Positions 12,101 through 27,700 of a DNA stretch of 64,000 bases are shown piece after piece. The notes beneath the pieces were generated by a model. The model ran no database searches, was not told where the DNA came from, and saw only the letters and a program-made list of their open reading frames with translations. The first letter of the stretch is position 1; each line of letters starts with the position of its first letter. The translations under genes and the position numbers were made by a program. Origin of the DNA: Sinotaia quadrata (taxonomy: Eukaryota; Mollusca; Gastropoda; Architaenioglossa; Viviparidae); NCBI GenBank assembly GCA_028829895.1, contig CM054177.1, positions 50,515,664 through 50,579,663 of the forward strand, in the 5' to 3' direction.

Positions 12101-15100
12101 GTCGCTGATTAAAGATATGTTGGATGCAAAATGAATTGGGAAAGGCTGATGTATGGAGGTTTTACACACACACACACACCATGATGTTCTACCTGATACC
12201 TACATTCCATGGACACATTTTGTTAAGCAAGTTTACACTCTAGAATTACCTTACTAAGCAAACTAGCAAAACTAGTCGGGACTAATAAAATTTACAAGCC
12301 TAAACTAAGTAAATGATTACAAATCTAGACTAACCAAGCAAAAAGTTTACAAGTTTAGACTAATTAAGCATACGTTTACAAATCTAGATTAACTACAAAT
12401 CTAAACTAATTACTCAAAAATCAAGGCTAACCGAGCCTAGGTTTACAAGTGGAAACAAACTGTACTAAAGTTGTTAAATCTAGAAAGTAAGTAAAAGATT
12501 ACAAATATGTAGACTAATTAATAAAAAATTAAGGCTAACTGAGCCTAAGTTTACAAGTGGAAACAAGCTGTACAAAAGTTGTCAAGTCTAGACTAGGTAA
12601 GTAAAAGATTACAAATGTAGACTAATTAATCAAAAATTAAGGCTAACTGAGCCTAAGTTTACAAGTGGAAACAAGCTGTACAAAAGTTGTCAAGTCTAGA
12701 CTAGGTAAGAAAGCATTTACATTCTAACCAAAAGTTTACCGAAACGACATCTGGCAGGTTTAAACAAACCAGGCAAAAGGTGACAAGTCTAACATAAATG
12801 CAAAGCTACGGTTAACTTAGAAAGTTTAAGCCAACACTTTTGCAGAAGGCAGTTAGAATACGTACACATGCGACTATAGTTCCATTGATGAGCAGATAAT
12901 AAAAATAGCCACTGGCTATATCATTAGCTGATATCGAACCCTTCGCTGGTTCCAGATTTAAATTCACATCCAATTAAATGAGTTCGGTCAGACAAGTTTT
13001 GAAACTAATTAGACATTTACTAAAATCTTTCTGTTGTAATAAGCCGATGGCGTGTGATTATGAAAATTTTTTAAATAGCCACTGGGCTTTTTGGTTTCTT
13101 TCATTCGTTATCTGCCCTCGTCTCCTAGCGTTTGAAAAGTATAAAAGTGACGTCATTGCCTTTATTCGTGCAAAAATTATTTCACTGCGTCACTGAGAGA
13201 ATATTCCTTCATAGTTCATAGTCATACCCTTGCTCTTTACTCACTACGTCACTGAGAGAATTTTCCCGTATCTTTACTATTTACTCATTGCGTCACTGAG
13301 AGAATTTTCACTCATATGTTTGCTTTTTCTTGACTGCGTCACTGAGAGAATATTCGCTCATATCTTTGCTATTTACTCTCTGATTACCAGCATCGAGCGG
13401 GTAAGCTTGCTTCACTCCTTGTGGGATGCTGATGAGGTTCAAAATATGACCCACCAGTAGTAATCAAGACCACTGCACACAATACCAAACGCCAAGCTGG
13501 AAATATTAACAGCCAGGTGAGAAAAAAGAAACCTACAGACTCGGTCGGACACAGGTGCACGGGCTTAGCACCTCGCTGCAGTTTGAATGGTGGGGAGGGG
13601 AGTGGAGGAGGACTTGGGTGCCATGCAACCTTAAAAAAAAAAAAAAAATGTGACTCCAAAGACGGAAATGTTTCTGTCCAACTGTTTGCCCTAGACAGCC
13701 AGAAAACTGTGCTCAACAAACGCGTTTGGGCAACTGTCAACAAGACGTGGTCATAGATAAAGCTCCGGCAGACTCGGGCCCCAAGCCAGAGGACATTGCT
13801 CGAGGTGAGGGCAAGACAGAAGTCTGATACACCGCGTGTATATTAAATTCGTATATTATGATTTATGATTTGCGTACGACACACGCTGGTTTTCCTACGC
13901 TCCGTGGGTCGCAGTAGGGCACCCGTGTTTGTGCATACCAGTTCGTGGGGGCCGCGGTGCCAAGTGGCAAGGGACTGCTACGCCGTTCTGCTGGTGCGGT
14001 TTGGGTCTGTTATCGCAAGATTAAAGGGAGTTAAGTTGGCCGATGCTCCTCTGCTCTATTGTCGCAGACCACATTTGGTACACGTCCGTCGACATACAGT
14101 GACGTTACAGTGACGTTCCTAGCTTACTACAATTGACCTTTATTTATTTAATTAATATTTAATTAAAATCAAATTTTGTTGTGATAAACATAATTTTGGT
14201 GGCGATCACGTAGGACTTGCTAATAAGTATTATGGAAGTGCTGTTTGCTTTCGTATATAAAACTAAAGGGCATTAACTGTTTTTAATCTGTTACTGAAAG
14301 AATAGTAAAGGAGTTAGATTCAAAACGCTAGCGTAACATTCTAACAAGGTCGCCAATTAAATAATCCCTTAAGTTCAAACATACACTGAAATCCACATAT
14401 GTTCACATATCCAGAATACATCATAAATTCGCCTACGTCATTAAAATCCATTTATGCACCAGTGGCCAAAAATATAATGAATATAGAGTATATGCATCTT
14501 CACAAGAATATATAGAATTTTGAGTAAGGATTGCCTCCTTTCTGGAGACTAGTTCAATAAAACCAGTTTTCATAAATGATTTAAAATTAATCCATCAAGA
14601 CTAGTTCCTCATAGTGAATTAAGCCTAGTTCAACAAGATTAGTTCTCAATTATTTAAGACTGGTTCAACAAGACTACTTCTCAATAGTGATTTAAGACTA
14701 GTTCAATAAAACCAGTTCTTTTGCCTATGGTAATATATGGAGCTAGGTGAACTGAACTATTCATAAGTTGCATTCGCCTTCTAGTGTTAATCTGTTATGG
14801 CTAACTTCTTCATTAAGTAGATAAGAGTGGACTAGTTCTAGTGTTAATCTGTTATGGCTAACTTCTTCATTAAGTAGATAAGAGTGGACTAGATCTAGTG
14901 TTAATCTGTTATGGCTCACTTCTTCATTAAGTAGATAAGAGTGGACTAGTTCTAGTGTTAATCTGTTATGGCTAACTTCTTCATTAAGTAGATAAGAGTG
15001 GACTAGATCTAGTGTTAATCTGTTATGGCTCACTTCTTCATTAAGTAGATAAGAGTGGACTAGTTCTAGTGTTAATCTGTTATGGCTCACTTCTTCGTTA

Positions 15101-16710
15101 AGTAGATAAGAGTGGACTAGTTCGTACATTTATTGTTCAAGTTTTGCTTTTAAAAAAAAGAATTAATCTTTTCATTAAAACCCTTTTACTCGCAAAGTAC
15201 TGAAATGGTCACCAGCAAAATGTCCGATTGCATTACTTGGGATAAAATAAAATTGGTGGGCAAGAAGTATCTTGTATGGATTCAAACATTTACGAGAAAC
15301 ATATTGGAATATCGTACTTAAATAGAATATATGGCTATACAGTGACTAATTATGAATCTCTTGCCATCGTATCGTGCTGAAATAGAATATATGGCTATAC
15401 AGTGACTAATTATGAATCTCTTGCCATCGTATCGTGCTTAAATAGAATATATGGCTATACAGTGACTAATTATGAATCTCTTACGATCATATCGTGCTGA
15501 AATAACAGTGACTAATTATGAATCTCTTACCACCATAACTGGCATAAGGCGATTAGCCCCACTTGAGATGGATCTTTACAATGGTCTATAAGCCCCTTTT
15601 AAAATAAGTTTAAATACTGTTGACATTCAAAGTAAAAGCCTCTTTTAACGAAAGTTTAAATACAATTAAAAGTAAAAACCCATTTTAACAAAAGTTTAAA
15701 TACTATTAGCATTAGGAGTAAAAGAGGCTTGAATGCGACTTCAGTTTTAAAGCATTTTTTAGTCGTTGAGCAAAGTGGTGATTATTATTTTTTTTTAAAC
15801 AGTCCCTTTATAAGGTAAATAGTAAATGAATCCTGACTGTTGAGTCATCATCATCATAATATACTGAACGACTTGAAAATCACACTTTTAAACTGAACTC
15901 ACTTCAGTTTCGTGTCCTGTAGTGACGTACGCACTAGTAAATGAAAGTAAAGTGCTTAACCGCTTCCACATCGATATTCTTATTGTATTGATGCGAAAGT
16001 GTGATTACTGGCAACATTTCTCGTCGGTTTGGTCTATTCTTTACTCGCGGCCTTAATATTAGCCATGTGGTGTTTGTTATCGTGAATTTTTGGGGTTATA
16101 AGAAAGGAAATCAACTGTATTTGTTTTACTGAGACGATATGACGAATCCGTGCGTCAGCTTCGCGTGGCAAAGACTCCCTGTGACCACAAACAGATACTT
16201 ATCACTTAGATCTGCTCATGTCATGGAGCTGTTTAGGCAATCATTTGTTTTGTATTATCCAGACTCTTAGAGGGCCTACTTCCAGGGTATAAGGTACCGC
16301 CAGACAGAATGCACGCGGTTGCATACAATTGAGAAGTACTAACTGACGTAGTTTTGGGTATCTAGTTCGGTAAGCAACTGACTGTTGTGAGACTTGGATT
16401 TTTCGACTCTATACGCTTATTTTATATGTCATTAAGACATATAAGTCACTTTTGGCAGAGCTACTGACTTTATAATGGAGTGAGAGAAGTATTATGAGGG
16501 TACCTGACTTGAGAACTGGTTGGGTTAAATGCTAAAGTGCAATGCTAGGAAATGGTTGGGCTACATGTTAAACTGCATAGCTGTCCATGTAAATCAAGTA
16601 TATATAATGAGTGTTTTAAGTATCGGAGTGCATTCAGATATATATAATGAGTGTTTTATGTATTTAAGTGCAACCAAATATATATATAATGAGTGTTGTG
16701 TTTGAGTGCA

Positions 16711-16774
<64 letters not shown>

Positions 16775-19700
16775 GAGTGTGTTAGGTATTGAGTTCATTC
16801 AAGCATATACAATAAGTGAGTCAAATTCAGAGGACACGCTTAACGCATAAAAATGTAGAGAAATATCTTTATATATTAAAAATACAATATGTTAATTAAA
16901 TTTTGAAAATTTGATTAATATTCATAAACATATTATATAAGAATAATTATATTACTTCCAGGACAAATATTCATATGTATTTTATAGTATTATTTAGTTA
17001 CTGCCATGAGAAATATGTAAACAATTTTGTAGAATTAATAAGTTACTGCCGTGACGCAGAAAAAAGATGGTGACAAACGGCACTACCAGTAATTAATCAG
17101 GTTGACAGTTAATCTTAGTCACTATGAAATTTAACCTTAATAAACACTGTTTAATCATTTGTTAAATTTAAACGCAGCCATTGGAAAGTTTTGATCAGAA
17201 TTTAATTTGTCCTAATTCTTATTCTTAATATATATGTGGGTGTTGAATGTTAATCAAATTTAGTTGATAGTCTTTCAAAATTAATTAGTCATTGTTTAAT
17301 TTTAATCTTAAATCGTCACTGTTGATTAGTCATTGCGAAATTTAACCTAAATTTAAGCCTTAATTTGTCAGTGCTAAGATTTAGCCTAATTTAGTCAATG
17401 TAGAATTTTAACTTCACTTATCATTGTGAATTTTAACATTATTTGGTCAGTGGTGAGTTTTAACTTTAATTATCATTGCTGAATTTGAACATTAAATAAC
17501 CGGTGATGAGTTAATAAAAGTTCTTTGAAGTGAGTTCCAATGTGCCACAGTTGTAGCTTTTATTGACTACAGTATTAACCCTGTACATTCAAAGAACACT
17601 ACAATTATTAGATCTAACAGTTTGTGTATACATACAAAGAACACTACAAGTATTAGATCTAACAGTTTGTGTATACATACAAAGAACACTACAAGTATTA
17701 GATCTAACAGTTTGTGTATACATTCAAAGAACACTACAAGTATTAGATCTAACAGTTTGTGTATACATACAAAGAACACTACAAGTATTAGATCTAACAG
17801 TTTGTGTATACATTCAAAGAACACTACAAGTATTAGATCTAACAGTTTGTGTATACATACAAAGAACACTACAAGTATTAGATCTAACAGTTTGTGTATA
17901 CATTCAAAGAACACTACAAGTATTAGATCTAACAGTTTGTGTATACATACAAGAACACTACAAGTATTAGATCTAACAGTTTGTCTATACATACAAAGAA
18001 CACTACAAGTATTAGATCTAACAGTTTGCCTGTACGTACAAATAGCACTACAAATATTAGATCTAACAGTTTGTCTATACATACAAAAAACACAGCAAGT
18101 ATTAGATCTAACAGTTTGTATTTACAAGGAACACAAGTCTTTGTTTGGTCAACGTCTATGTATTGAAAGTCTTTGTTGTTTGGTCAACATATGTGTTCAT
18201 ATCAAGACTAAACTCTAAGGTTTCTATGAGTGTTCAGTATGTTTATATCCAGCTAAACGCTAAGGTTTCTGAGTGTTTGTTTACAGCGTCGTTATTGTGG
18301 TTGTTACGGTGGCACAACCGCATTCAAGCAAAAACCGATTTGTCAGTTACCTATACCATTGGGGCGTGTCTAGTCTTCCATACGACCATTATCATGAAGG
18401 TTTTGTTAAACAGAATGCAAGCGAGCTAACACACTCTTGAAAAGACACTGAGCTACATGAGTTTGCAGTTCACCCTTTGCTGTATTAGGCATGCAATTCC
18501 GCTCTTCAGAAAAGCCGAGACCCGCTGGGTTTCAGATTTTGACGGGAAGTTGTGCACGCGCCAAACCAAAATGAGAGTGTCATTACAAAACTGGATTGCA
18601 AATTAACTATGTTCACGGCTCTGCTGGTCACGTATCTGAACAGAGCTCTGCTGGTCTCGTATCTGAACAAGGCGATGCTGGTTACAAATCTGAACAGGGC
18701 TGCTTTTAGTTTGTACGAGTGATATACGACAGGTCGGTCATGAAATAGAGATATACTTTAAGGAACATTCCATAGCAATCCTCCACACAGCAAAATACGG
18801 GTACTTCTAACTCATGGGAAAGAGAAAGCATAAGAATGATATGTAAAAATTCAGAGGCCGGACACTTTCCAAAGACATGTTACAAAATCAGAAGACGGAC
18901 ATTTATCAAATCAAGGACGGAATCTTTCAACAGACATATATTACAATAAAAAAAAAATAATGCATTAGATATATATATCTCATCAGCAATATTTGTCAAG
19001 CCACGGCTGACGGTTGATTTGCATTTACTAAGTGTTGAGGAAGTCATAATATATATTAATCCTCAACAACGGTTTGTTTGTATTGTCACGTCTTTACATC
19101 GGGAAGATATTGGGTGGAGGCTTGAGGGGCACAGAAAAAGCAGCGCAAACCACCAGGTAGGAGTTGATTGTACTGTATGTGGCACTGGAGTCTATTGACA
19201 CAGGTAGCATGAGTCATCTACTGGCTGGGGCCTTTCAAGTTTTTTTTTTTTTTAATCGCCATAGCCGTCACTAAATCACCTGACTTCGGTACACTGCTAC
19301 CACCTCTCTTTTCGGGTAGTCTCGCCACCTCTCTTTTCGGGTAGGCTCGCCAGCTTAGAAGTACAAGCATAATTTTAGTCAACATGTTCAGGGTTGGTGT
19401 GGCTATACTTGTGTTAATAAAGCTTCATTTGTTCAAGGTTGTGAGTGTTGGACATACTTTGGTTGGCTTAACTAATTTGGATTTTCTATTTAATTATTGG
19501 GGGGGGGGGGGGGCGGGGAGGGTTCGTGCTTGCGAAATCAGCGTCAACTGGAATCACTTCCCCTTATTCAGCAGCAAATCCACATATCTCTCTGAGATTT
19601 AAAAAATTTTTTTTTGCTTCAGTACCGATTACGACAGTCTTGTAAGCCAAATGTTACAATTTGCATTGCGCAATACAATACCACACCACAGGTGTTATTT

Positions 19701-21692
19701 CAGCTAGAATTAGCCTTTCTTACTATTTTAAGAGAGCTAATTCTGTCTGTATTAATATTCTTAAAGAAATAAAAAAAATATTTGTTAATAGGTGCAAAGA
19801 AATTGTATACCCTCTATCTTTTCAGTTAGTGCCTTCCATTGCTTGCTAATCATTTGCACTTTATTTCATTGTTTAACTCTTTGTTATTCATTGCTTGTAT
19901 TCTGAAATATCTATCTATCTATCTATCTATCCATCTATCTATCTATCCATCTATCTATCTATTCTATCTATCTCTCTGTCTATCATTATCATTCTCTGTC
20001 TTTGTCCATCAACGGTTCTAACGATTCCTATGCTGACACAGATAACCTGCTTTGTAAGTAAAATTTTTATCAAGTCTCTTTGGAAACTATTGATAGTTTT
20101 TTAAAAACCATATGACATAGTTATCATTACATCTTTTCGTTTTTTTGGTGCCTATAGAAAAGTTGCGTTGTACTTCAGTTGCGTATAACGCGTATAACAC
20201 GTTTCAGACGTGCAGGCATATTTCAGTATGCATAATATATCATATTTCAGTATGCATAATATATCATATTTCAGTATGCATAATATATCATATTTCAGTA
20301 TGCATAATATATCATATTTCTGTGTGCATAGCTGGTCGAATTTCAAGTGTACATAGAAATTCAGGTGTATATAAAATCAAACTCTCTGCAGTTCTTATGA
20401 GTAGAGCACATCGCAGTTCAGCTGGTGGTTTTCACCTTGTGTTTCAGCTACTTTTAACATGTTGTATGTATTCCACTTGTGTATAGTATGTTGTATTTCA
20501 GTTTAATATAGCGTGCTAAATTCCATTTTGGTATAACATGTTGTATTTCAGCGAGTATAACACGTATTTCAGTTTAGTATAACACGTATTTCAGTCTAGT
20601 ATAACGCGTATTTCAGTCTAGTATAATAGTATATCATGCTGTGCTTAATAATTTCGAGTTTGAAGTGCTTGAGTGCGAAGACGCCGACGAGACATTCACT
20701 TAACAGTTAAAGTACCTAATGCCAACGGGACATTCACTTAATCAGTTAACGTACCTAATGCCAATGTGACATTCACTTAACAGTTAAAGTATCTAATGCC
20801 AGCCAAAGAAACAAATTGAAATTCATCGATAGGCCTCTAATTGAATTCGGTTTCGAGAGTTAAAAAATTATAATTTCAAGAATTAGAATGATGTTCATTT
20901 TATAAAAAGGATAAATGAAAAAGTTGATGTAGCCAAGTTACAATCGTGTACAAAGTAACTCTGAACATGTGGGTCTAGTACCGTTTTGCATTGAAACATG
21001 GAGATTACAGGCCTGGAATTATCATGGAAGAGGTCGTTATTCCGAATTGCTTTCCGGGGTGGGGGAACAATGAAAGTGCGACAGTCTTTTCTGGAGTCAG
21101 GACAGCAGCAACTGAAAAGAATAAGTGGCCACGTCAGTTTGTGCCCCTGACCTGCGTTCTTTGCCCGCTGTCGGAGCGCTTGGATGGCAGCAAACTAGTG
21201 GCGGTGTATCACTGACTGATGGTTAGAGCGTTGTGAAGGATTTCCTTTCACTTTGAAAGGAAATGGTTTGGTTTTTGTTTTAACCAGCAACTAGTTCAAC
21301 CGCTGATCCTCTCGTGGCTGTCAGGTTTTATTGTCAATGTATTACACACACACACACACACTCACACACACATACAGAGGAAAAGTTGATTACAATAATC
21401 ACTACGGAACATGAAATAGTCTTCCATAAGCCAGAAGATCTTTAAAAGATATATATCACTGGATAGTCTTATATATCACTGGATAGTCTTCACCTCCCAA
21501 GCAATATATGTAGACAACCTTCCTTATAGACCAGAAGACCTTTACGATGTCTAGTGTTCATCTCCCAAGCTATATATGTAGACAACCTTCTTTGTAGACC
21601 GCAAAGACCTGGACATAGGATGTAAATACCATTGATAAACTGCTTAGAGACAAGTTCACGCGCCCTGGGTAGTGTAGTTTTAGTAATGTGAG

Positions 21693-21751
<59 letters not shown>

Positions 21752-24700
21752 GGTGGTTTGTATAAGGGTTGCGCGCGCGCGTTGTTTAAAATTCTGTCCC
21801 CGTTTGCCGGGCTGGTGACGTCAGTTGACAGTGAGAAGAAAACTTTTCACCGCTTGTAGCAGGAGACCATCACAGGTCAATGCTCTCGAGACAGACACGC
21901 CAATCCTGCCTAACCGCTGGAATGCAAACTTTACAAACTTAACTAGATGTCCTGATATCGATGGTCGATGTGTATTTCATTACCGGGGTGTTAGGTGACC
22001 GACAAGACACAACGGACAAGGTACATTTCAAAACTACCCGACTGAGAAGTCTGGTGGTGAAAGATAGCCATCGCATGGTAAATCAGATTCGAATTTTAAT
22101 TGTTGGTTTATTGTGCATTTTTTTCTTCCTTTTAAAAAGAATAATCGAATAAATTGATTTCTGTTCTTTTCCTTTCAATTTGAACGTGTATCACCACTGA
22201 CTAAATGATAAATAAAATCAAAACATTAGCCTGGTCGTAAGCTCGCAGTTACTTTTCAACTGTGGTACTCTGTTTATTTCTATTAGGTCTCAATATTTGC
22301 TAAAAATAAATATATTTAGTTAATGTCAATAAATTGTCATAGAATACATATGTTTAGTAGAGTTCAGTGCCCATTGATAGTTTTGTAGGTATCGATTTCA
22401 ATATTTGTCGAATTGTTAATTTTAAAAGATTTCATAAACCCGACTGGTTTGAAATTCTTTTCTTTTCTTTTTTTTGTTGAAAAAATAAATGCAATAGCCT
22501 TTCCAGTTGCTGTGTCTTTTATGACGTAATTTGTAATAGTATATGAGATGTTTTTATTTTTTCAAGCCTGCTAATTTAGCATATATCGTAGCCAATATGT
22601 TATTTTATTTTAGTATATATCATAGCCAATATCTTAAGTTATTTTAATATATCATAGACAGTATCTTAAGTTATTTTAGCATATATCATATCCACTATCT
22701 TAAGTTATTTTAATATATCATAGACAGTATCATAAGTTATTTTAGTATATATCATTGCCAATATCTTAAGTTATTTTAATATATATCATAGCCAATATCT
22801 TAAGCTATTTTAGTATATATCAAAATGATCATAACCAATACTTTAAGTTCTTTTAGTTTACATCATAGCTAATAGGTGCCACCATTATGCTGCTTAAGTT
22901 GCAGCCGAGACCATGGGTTCATAACAGTATTTGGCTATTTATTCTTTTCCAAAGATTGTTGTAATCCTTCTGTCTTATAAAATTAAATCTGTGAAAGGCA
23001 CATCATTTATTTGCACTCATACCATACTCGTACATATAACTCGATGTAAGAAGATAATTTTATACCATACTCATACATATAATTCCAGATAAGAGATAAT
23101 TTTATACCATACACATGCATATAATTCCAGATTAGAGATAATTGTATGCCATACACATATATATAATTCCAGATAAGAGATAAATATATAATTCCAGATA
23201 AGAGATAATTTTATACCATATACATACATATAATTCCAGATAAGAGATAATTGTATGCCATATGATGCAATAAAATGAACAGTAGTCGGGGTCGGGAGGT
23301 GAACTTCTAAAATTCTACAACCATGGTGCCAATGTATCTAACGTAAGCTGGAAGTGTAAACTCTTCGCGGCCCAGTGCAATACTCAACTCGAGTTATGAC
23401 CCCGTTTTAAAAGTTGTAAATCCGTTTGTTTTCAGCATCCTCTTGTTGACACAGTTCTACGTGTAGTCGGTTCTCGTAGTTTGAAACAATTACAGTAGTT
23501 TGACCATAGATAACAGTAGTTTGACCATAGATAACAGTAGTTTGACCATAGACATAGTATAATTATATATTGATAGAGTTATAAAAGTTTTCAGCGTCTA
23601 TCTCTAACTAACCACAGTGAACTCGTACTCGGCAACTACACACCTGACCATCGCAGATTATATATCTTGTCCGGTCCATAGTATAAGACGGAAGCAAGAC
23701 CACAGAGTCTAGATATAATTTGACATATACTAGCAGATTATATATCTTGTCCGGTCCATAGTATAAGACGGAAGCAAGACCACAGTGTCCAGATATAATT
23801 TGTCATATACTAGCAGATTTTCATGTCTGGTTCACAGCTGTGATGCGCCCTACGTGAACTTCCGGCAATGACAAAAGTATATTACTTTTTATTTTCATCA
23901 AACGGACTGTTGGCGGCGTGTGGTCGTCATGGAAATACGCATGGCGCGAATTTACAATGAACAGAAAGGATTTTAGTGGACATAAACTCGCATCTCATAC
24001 TAATAGCATTCTCATACTTCCCGCCAGTTATGAGACTTATCTCGTCTGGGGCACGTGGGTGTAAAATATTATGTCCACTCCCACAGGAAATCACCAGAAA
24101 CCGCTGGCGCCATTATATGCAGATTTGAACCAGAAGAGGATGAAAACCTAAATTAGATTGTGCTATCAATTTCTGAATGTTGAAGATCGTAGTATTCAAT
24201 ACTCTCTCACGCCAACACTTGTGTTCGTCTAAGTACTACACCATTAACGGCCGTGATATGCGTTTAGTTCTCACACCAGTTACTCACACGAGTAGGATGG
24301 TGTTACTAAACTCTCACACCACAATCGAGTATGTTTCAAGAAAGAATGCATTATGTATTAATACTTAATACATACGCTTTTACTTGAGATTTTGAACAAA
24401 AAAAACCCATTGAATAAAGCCGTGCTTTATACAGAGTGGTTTTACTTGAGTTTTCTGAAGCAAGACCATTCAATAAAAGCCGTGCTTTGTCGAGTATATC
24501 TTCTTTACTCTTGAGTTTTCTTTCGACCACACTGCATCATGCCCAAATTAATTATGAGAAGTCATTATAGCTTTAACTCATGTCAAAATTTAAAGTACCC
24601 GGTACATAAAATCATGCTACACGAAATTCGCCCTTCCCGACTAATTAGAATTAGACAATTAATGAGTTTTGAAGATTGCATGGTAAAACTATTTGACGAT

Positions 24701-27700
24701 AAGTCATTTCAATACAATGCACGTCAGTTTAATCACAACATTCTGTGGCTTCAATTACTTTATTACCTAACAACTAGTCTATACATAAGAATGTAGAACT
24801 ACTTTATTACCTAACAACTAGTCTATACATAAGAATGTAGAACTACTTTATTACCTAACAACTAGTCTATACATGAGTATATAGAACTACTTTATTACCT
24901 AACAACTATGTCTATGCATGAGAATGTAGAACTACTTTATTACCTAACAACTAGTCTATACATAAGAATGTAGAACTACTTTATTACCTAACAACTAGTC
25001 TATACATAAGAATGTAGAACTACTTTATTACCTAACAATTAGTTTATACATGAGAATATAGAACACGTTTCGCGACCTTCAAAGAATGGCAAGAGAAACT
25101 GCAGTACAGCCTTCTTGTCAGCCAGGACCAATCAACTGTCAGCAGTCACCACTTACAGTGACCATGTAGCTCGGTGCTAATTTCATTTGATAACCACCTG
25201 CCCTGCTTCACCAGGCGTGAATTCAATAATGCCGCCGACTAAAACCGTCCTGCCAGTGTAGGAAACCTGTCTCGGGTTTACAACGGATAAGTCTGAGTGG
25301 GTGATAATCGGCCGGAAAGGTGGGAGTAAACCTGAGAGTTATTGACTTTGAGGGTGTCGAACTTTACGTAATTCGACAAGAGGAGGCAGTGAGTGAGCAG
25401 TGGCAAAGTTTTTTTTTTCTTTTCCGAGTATTTCCACAGAGTTGTTGCGAAAGCAAAGCGCCCATGCTTTATTATTTTTTTTTTAAATCTCTTGTTTGAC
25501 ACCAGGAATGTATTTCAATTTATTGACTGGCATTTTACTCTTTGGGTGGCATTTTAATTTGAAGGATTTAATATGTGCAAAACGCTTGCGACAAGTAAAG
25601 ATGGCGCCATATGGTCAATAGCTGATTAGAATTAATGCCCTTTAGAATTAATTCCATTGGTTGAGTTTTATTGCAAGCTATGAACGCTCTACAGCTCCAT
25701 GGTGGACAAGCAGACTATATATAGCCACTGTTGATGGCGCAATATTCTTGGAACTCGACTTAAAGCTTGATGGTCTCTGCAGTGCACGGCAAGCTAAAAC
25801 AACAATCTAACTCTGTGGCCGTTTGCTTTTTAAGCTTGATTTTTAACTGCCGATTGATCTTTTACCATGAGCTTCATTGCAGTGAACTCGTCACGTGATT
25901 TATTAATCTCCCCCTACGGACTGGCATTTATCGCCCATTGTATGCTCCAGGATTTTATAGTCCCCTTCTCACGGGACGGCATTTATAGTTCCTATTTTGG
26001 CTAGGTTACGTGACGCACTTCATAAAGGGTTTTAACACACTTCTTGATAGTTGATTGGGCAGCAGATTATTCAGTGGCTATTTTCTTTTATATTTTATGC
26101 TGTTGGGGGTTCAACCTTCGCTCTATCCAGAAAGAGCCAGACATGTAGGCATGCCATAAACTACAAGAAACTCTTACTGCGAGTTGAAAATCGACGTCAA
26201 TGAACTGATAGTAATGGTACCGAGTTATCTGAACTGATTGTAATTATATTGAGTTATCTGAGCTGATAGTAATTATACTGAGTTACCTGAACTGATAGTA
26301 ATGATACTGAGTTATCTGAACTGATTGTAATTATATTGAGTTATGTGAACTGATTGTAATTATATTGTTATGTGGACCGATTGTAATTATATTGACTTGT
26401 GTGAACCGATTGTAATTATATTGACTTATGTGAACTGATTGTAATTATACTGACTTATGTGAACTGATTGTAATTATACTGATTTATGTGAACTGATTGT
26501 AATTATACTGACCTATGTGAACTGATTGTAATTATACTGACTTAAGTGAACTGATTGTAATTATACTGAGTTACCTGAACTGATTGTAACCATACTGACT
26601 TTATCTGAACTGATTATAATGATACTGACGTACCTGAACTAATAGTAATGACACTGAGGTACTGAACAGTGAGATTTAATCCGAAACCCAGCAGGTCACC
26701 ATTTCATACCTCACACCCTCCACCCAAGAGCTTGATTTATGATAACCTGTGCATATCTACCCGTTTGAGTAAACTGCATTGCAGCGATAAAGCAACTAAG
26801 GATAATAATGGGTCCAGCATTCTACCAATTCATCATCTAATCGCTACCCTCTATTTCTTTCTTCCGTGCAGCAACTTCCCCCTACACACTTCCACCCACT
26901 TTCTCTTTTCTGCCCTTTGCAATTTCCAATTTAGAATTTGCGTCATTGGCAGATGCCCATCGAAGCTCAGATGACAGATATGACATATTGCTTTTTGTGT
27001 TTTATAATTCATATTATGTCAAGATTTATTTCAAAACTTAATTATCTGTGCTCTGAAAATATCGCACTGATTTGAATTGTAAACAAAACTTTAATCAGTA
27101 TTATGAAGTGTGTGTGCGGAGAGTGGGAGGGGTGATGGCGTTTTATGTCGTGTTTAAGTGTTTAAATTTAATTCTTAGCAATATCGTCACTAGATGCCTT
27201 TATTATGCTCATTTACTCGCATTTCTTCGCAGACTGACATATTTAAAGAAGGAAGTTCATCAGAATTAAAACGGTTTCAATCATGTATTTTCCCTATCAG
27301 ATTTCTTTCTCTGTATTATTTTCTTTGATTACCTACTATTTTTTCTTTGTTTATTTATATTTTAACTACCTGTTTCTTTTCTTTGTTTATTTATTTTCTT
27401 CTTTTGTTATTTTGTTATTCCTGCGCAAATCCTGCTTTTTATTTTTCTTTCGTGAACATGGCGAGATATAAGTGTATATTGCAATTTGATATTTGATATA
27501 AGAAAGTTTGAAAGGAGTTCAGAGTACCTTAACCCGCTCATTTTCTACTTTGAGTTGTATTGGCACCTTGAGAATAAGATCGATGTATGTTTATATCTTG
27601 GGACTTTTCACAAGCAGGGTGGTAAGCCGTCCTGCACTCCAACCGAACACCGATATTTTGAAGTTTCATGTCTGACCTTCAGACACATAACGAACGTTAA

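Noticed and set aside
13865..14113. 82-codon basic frame in the less AT-rich island
   Set aside because: No family similarity; composition alone can keep a frame open at this length.
14761..15129. Minus-strand 122-codon frame with 19-residue repeat
   Set aside because: Explained by the 57-bp array period.
17563..18218. Several overlapping frames of up to 198 codons with 15-residue repeats
   Set aside because: Produced by the 45-bp array, with frames open on both strands at once.
19033..19068. Short inverted repeat GTTGAGGA ... TCCTCAAC
   Set aside because: Only an 8-bp stem around an AT-rich loop; expected by chance in 64 kb.
26100..26130. GGGGGTTCAACC as a possible pol III box B
   Set aside because: No matching box A at a tRNA-like distance on either side.
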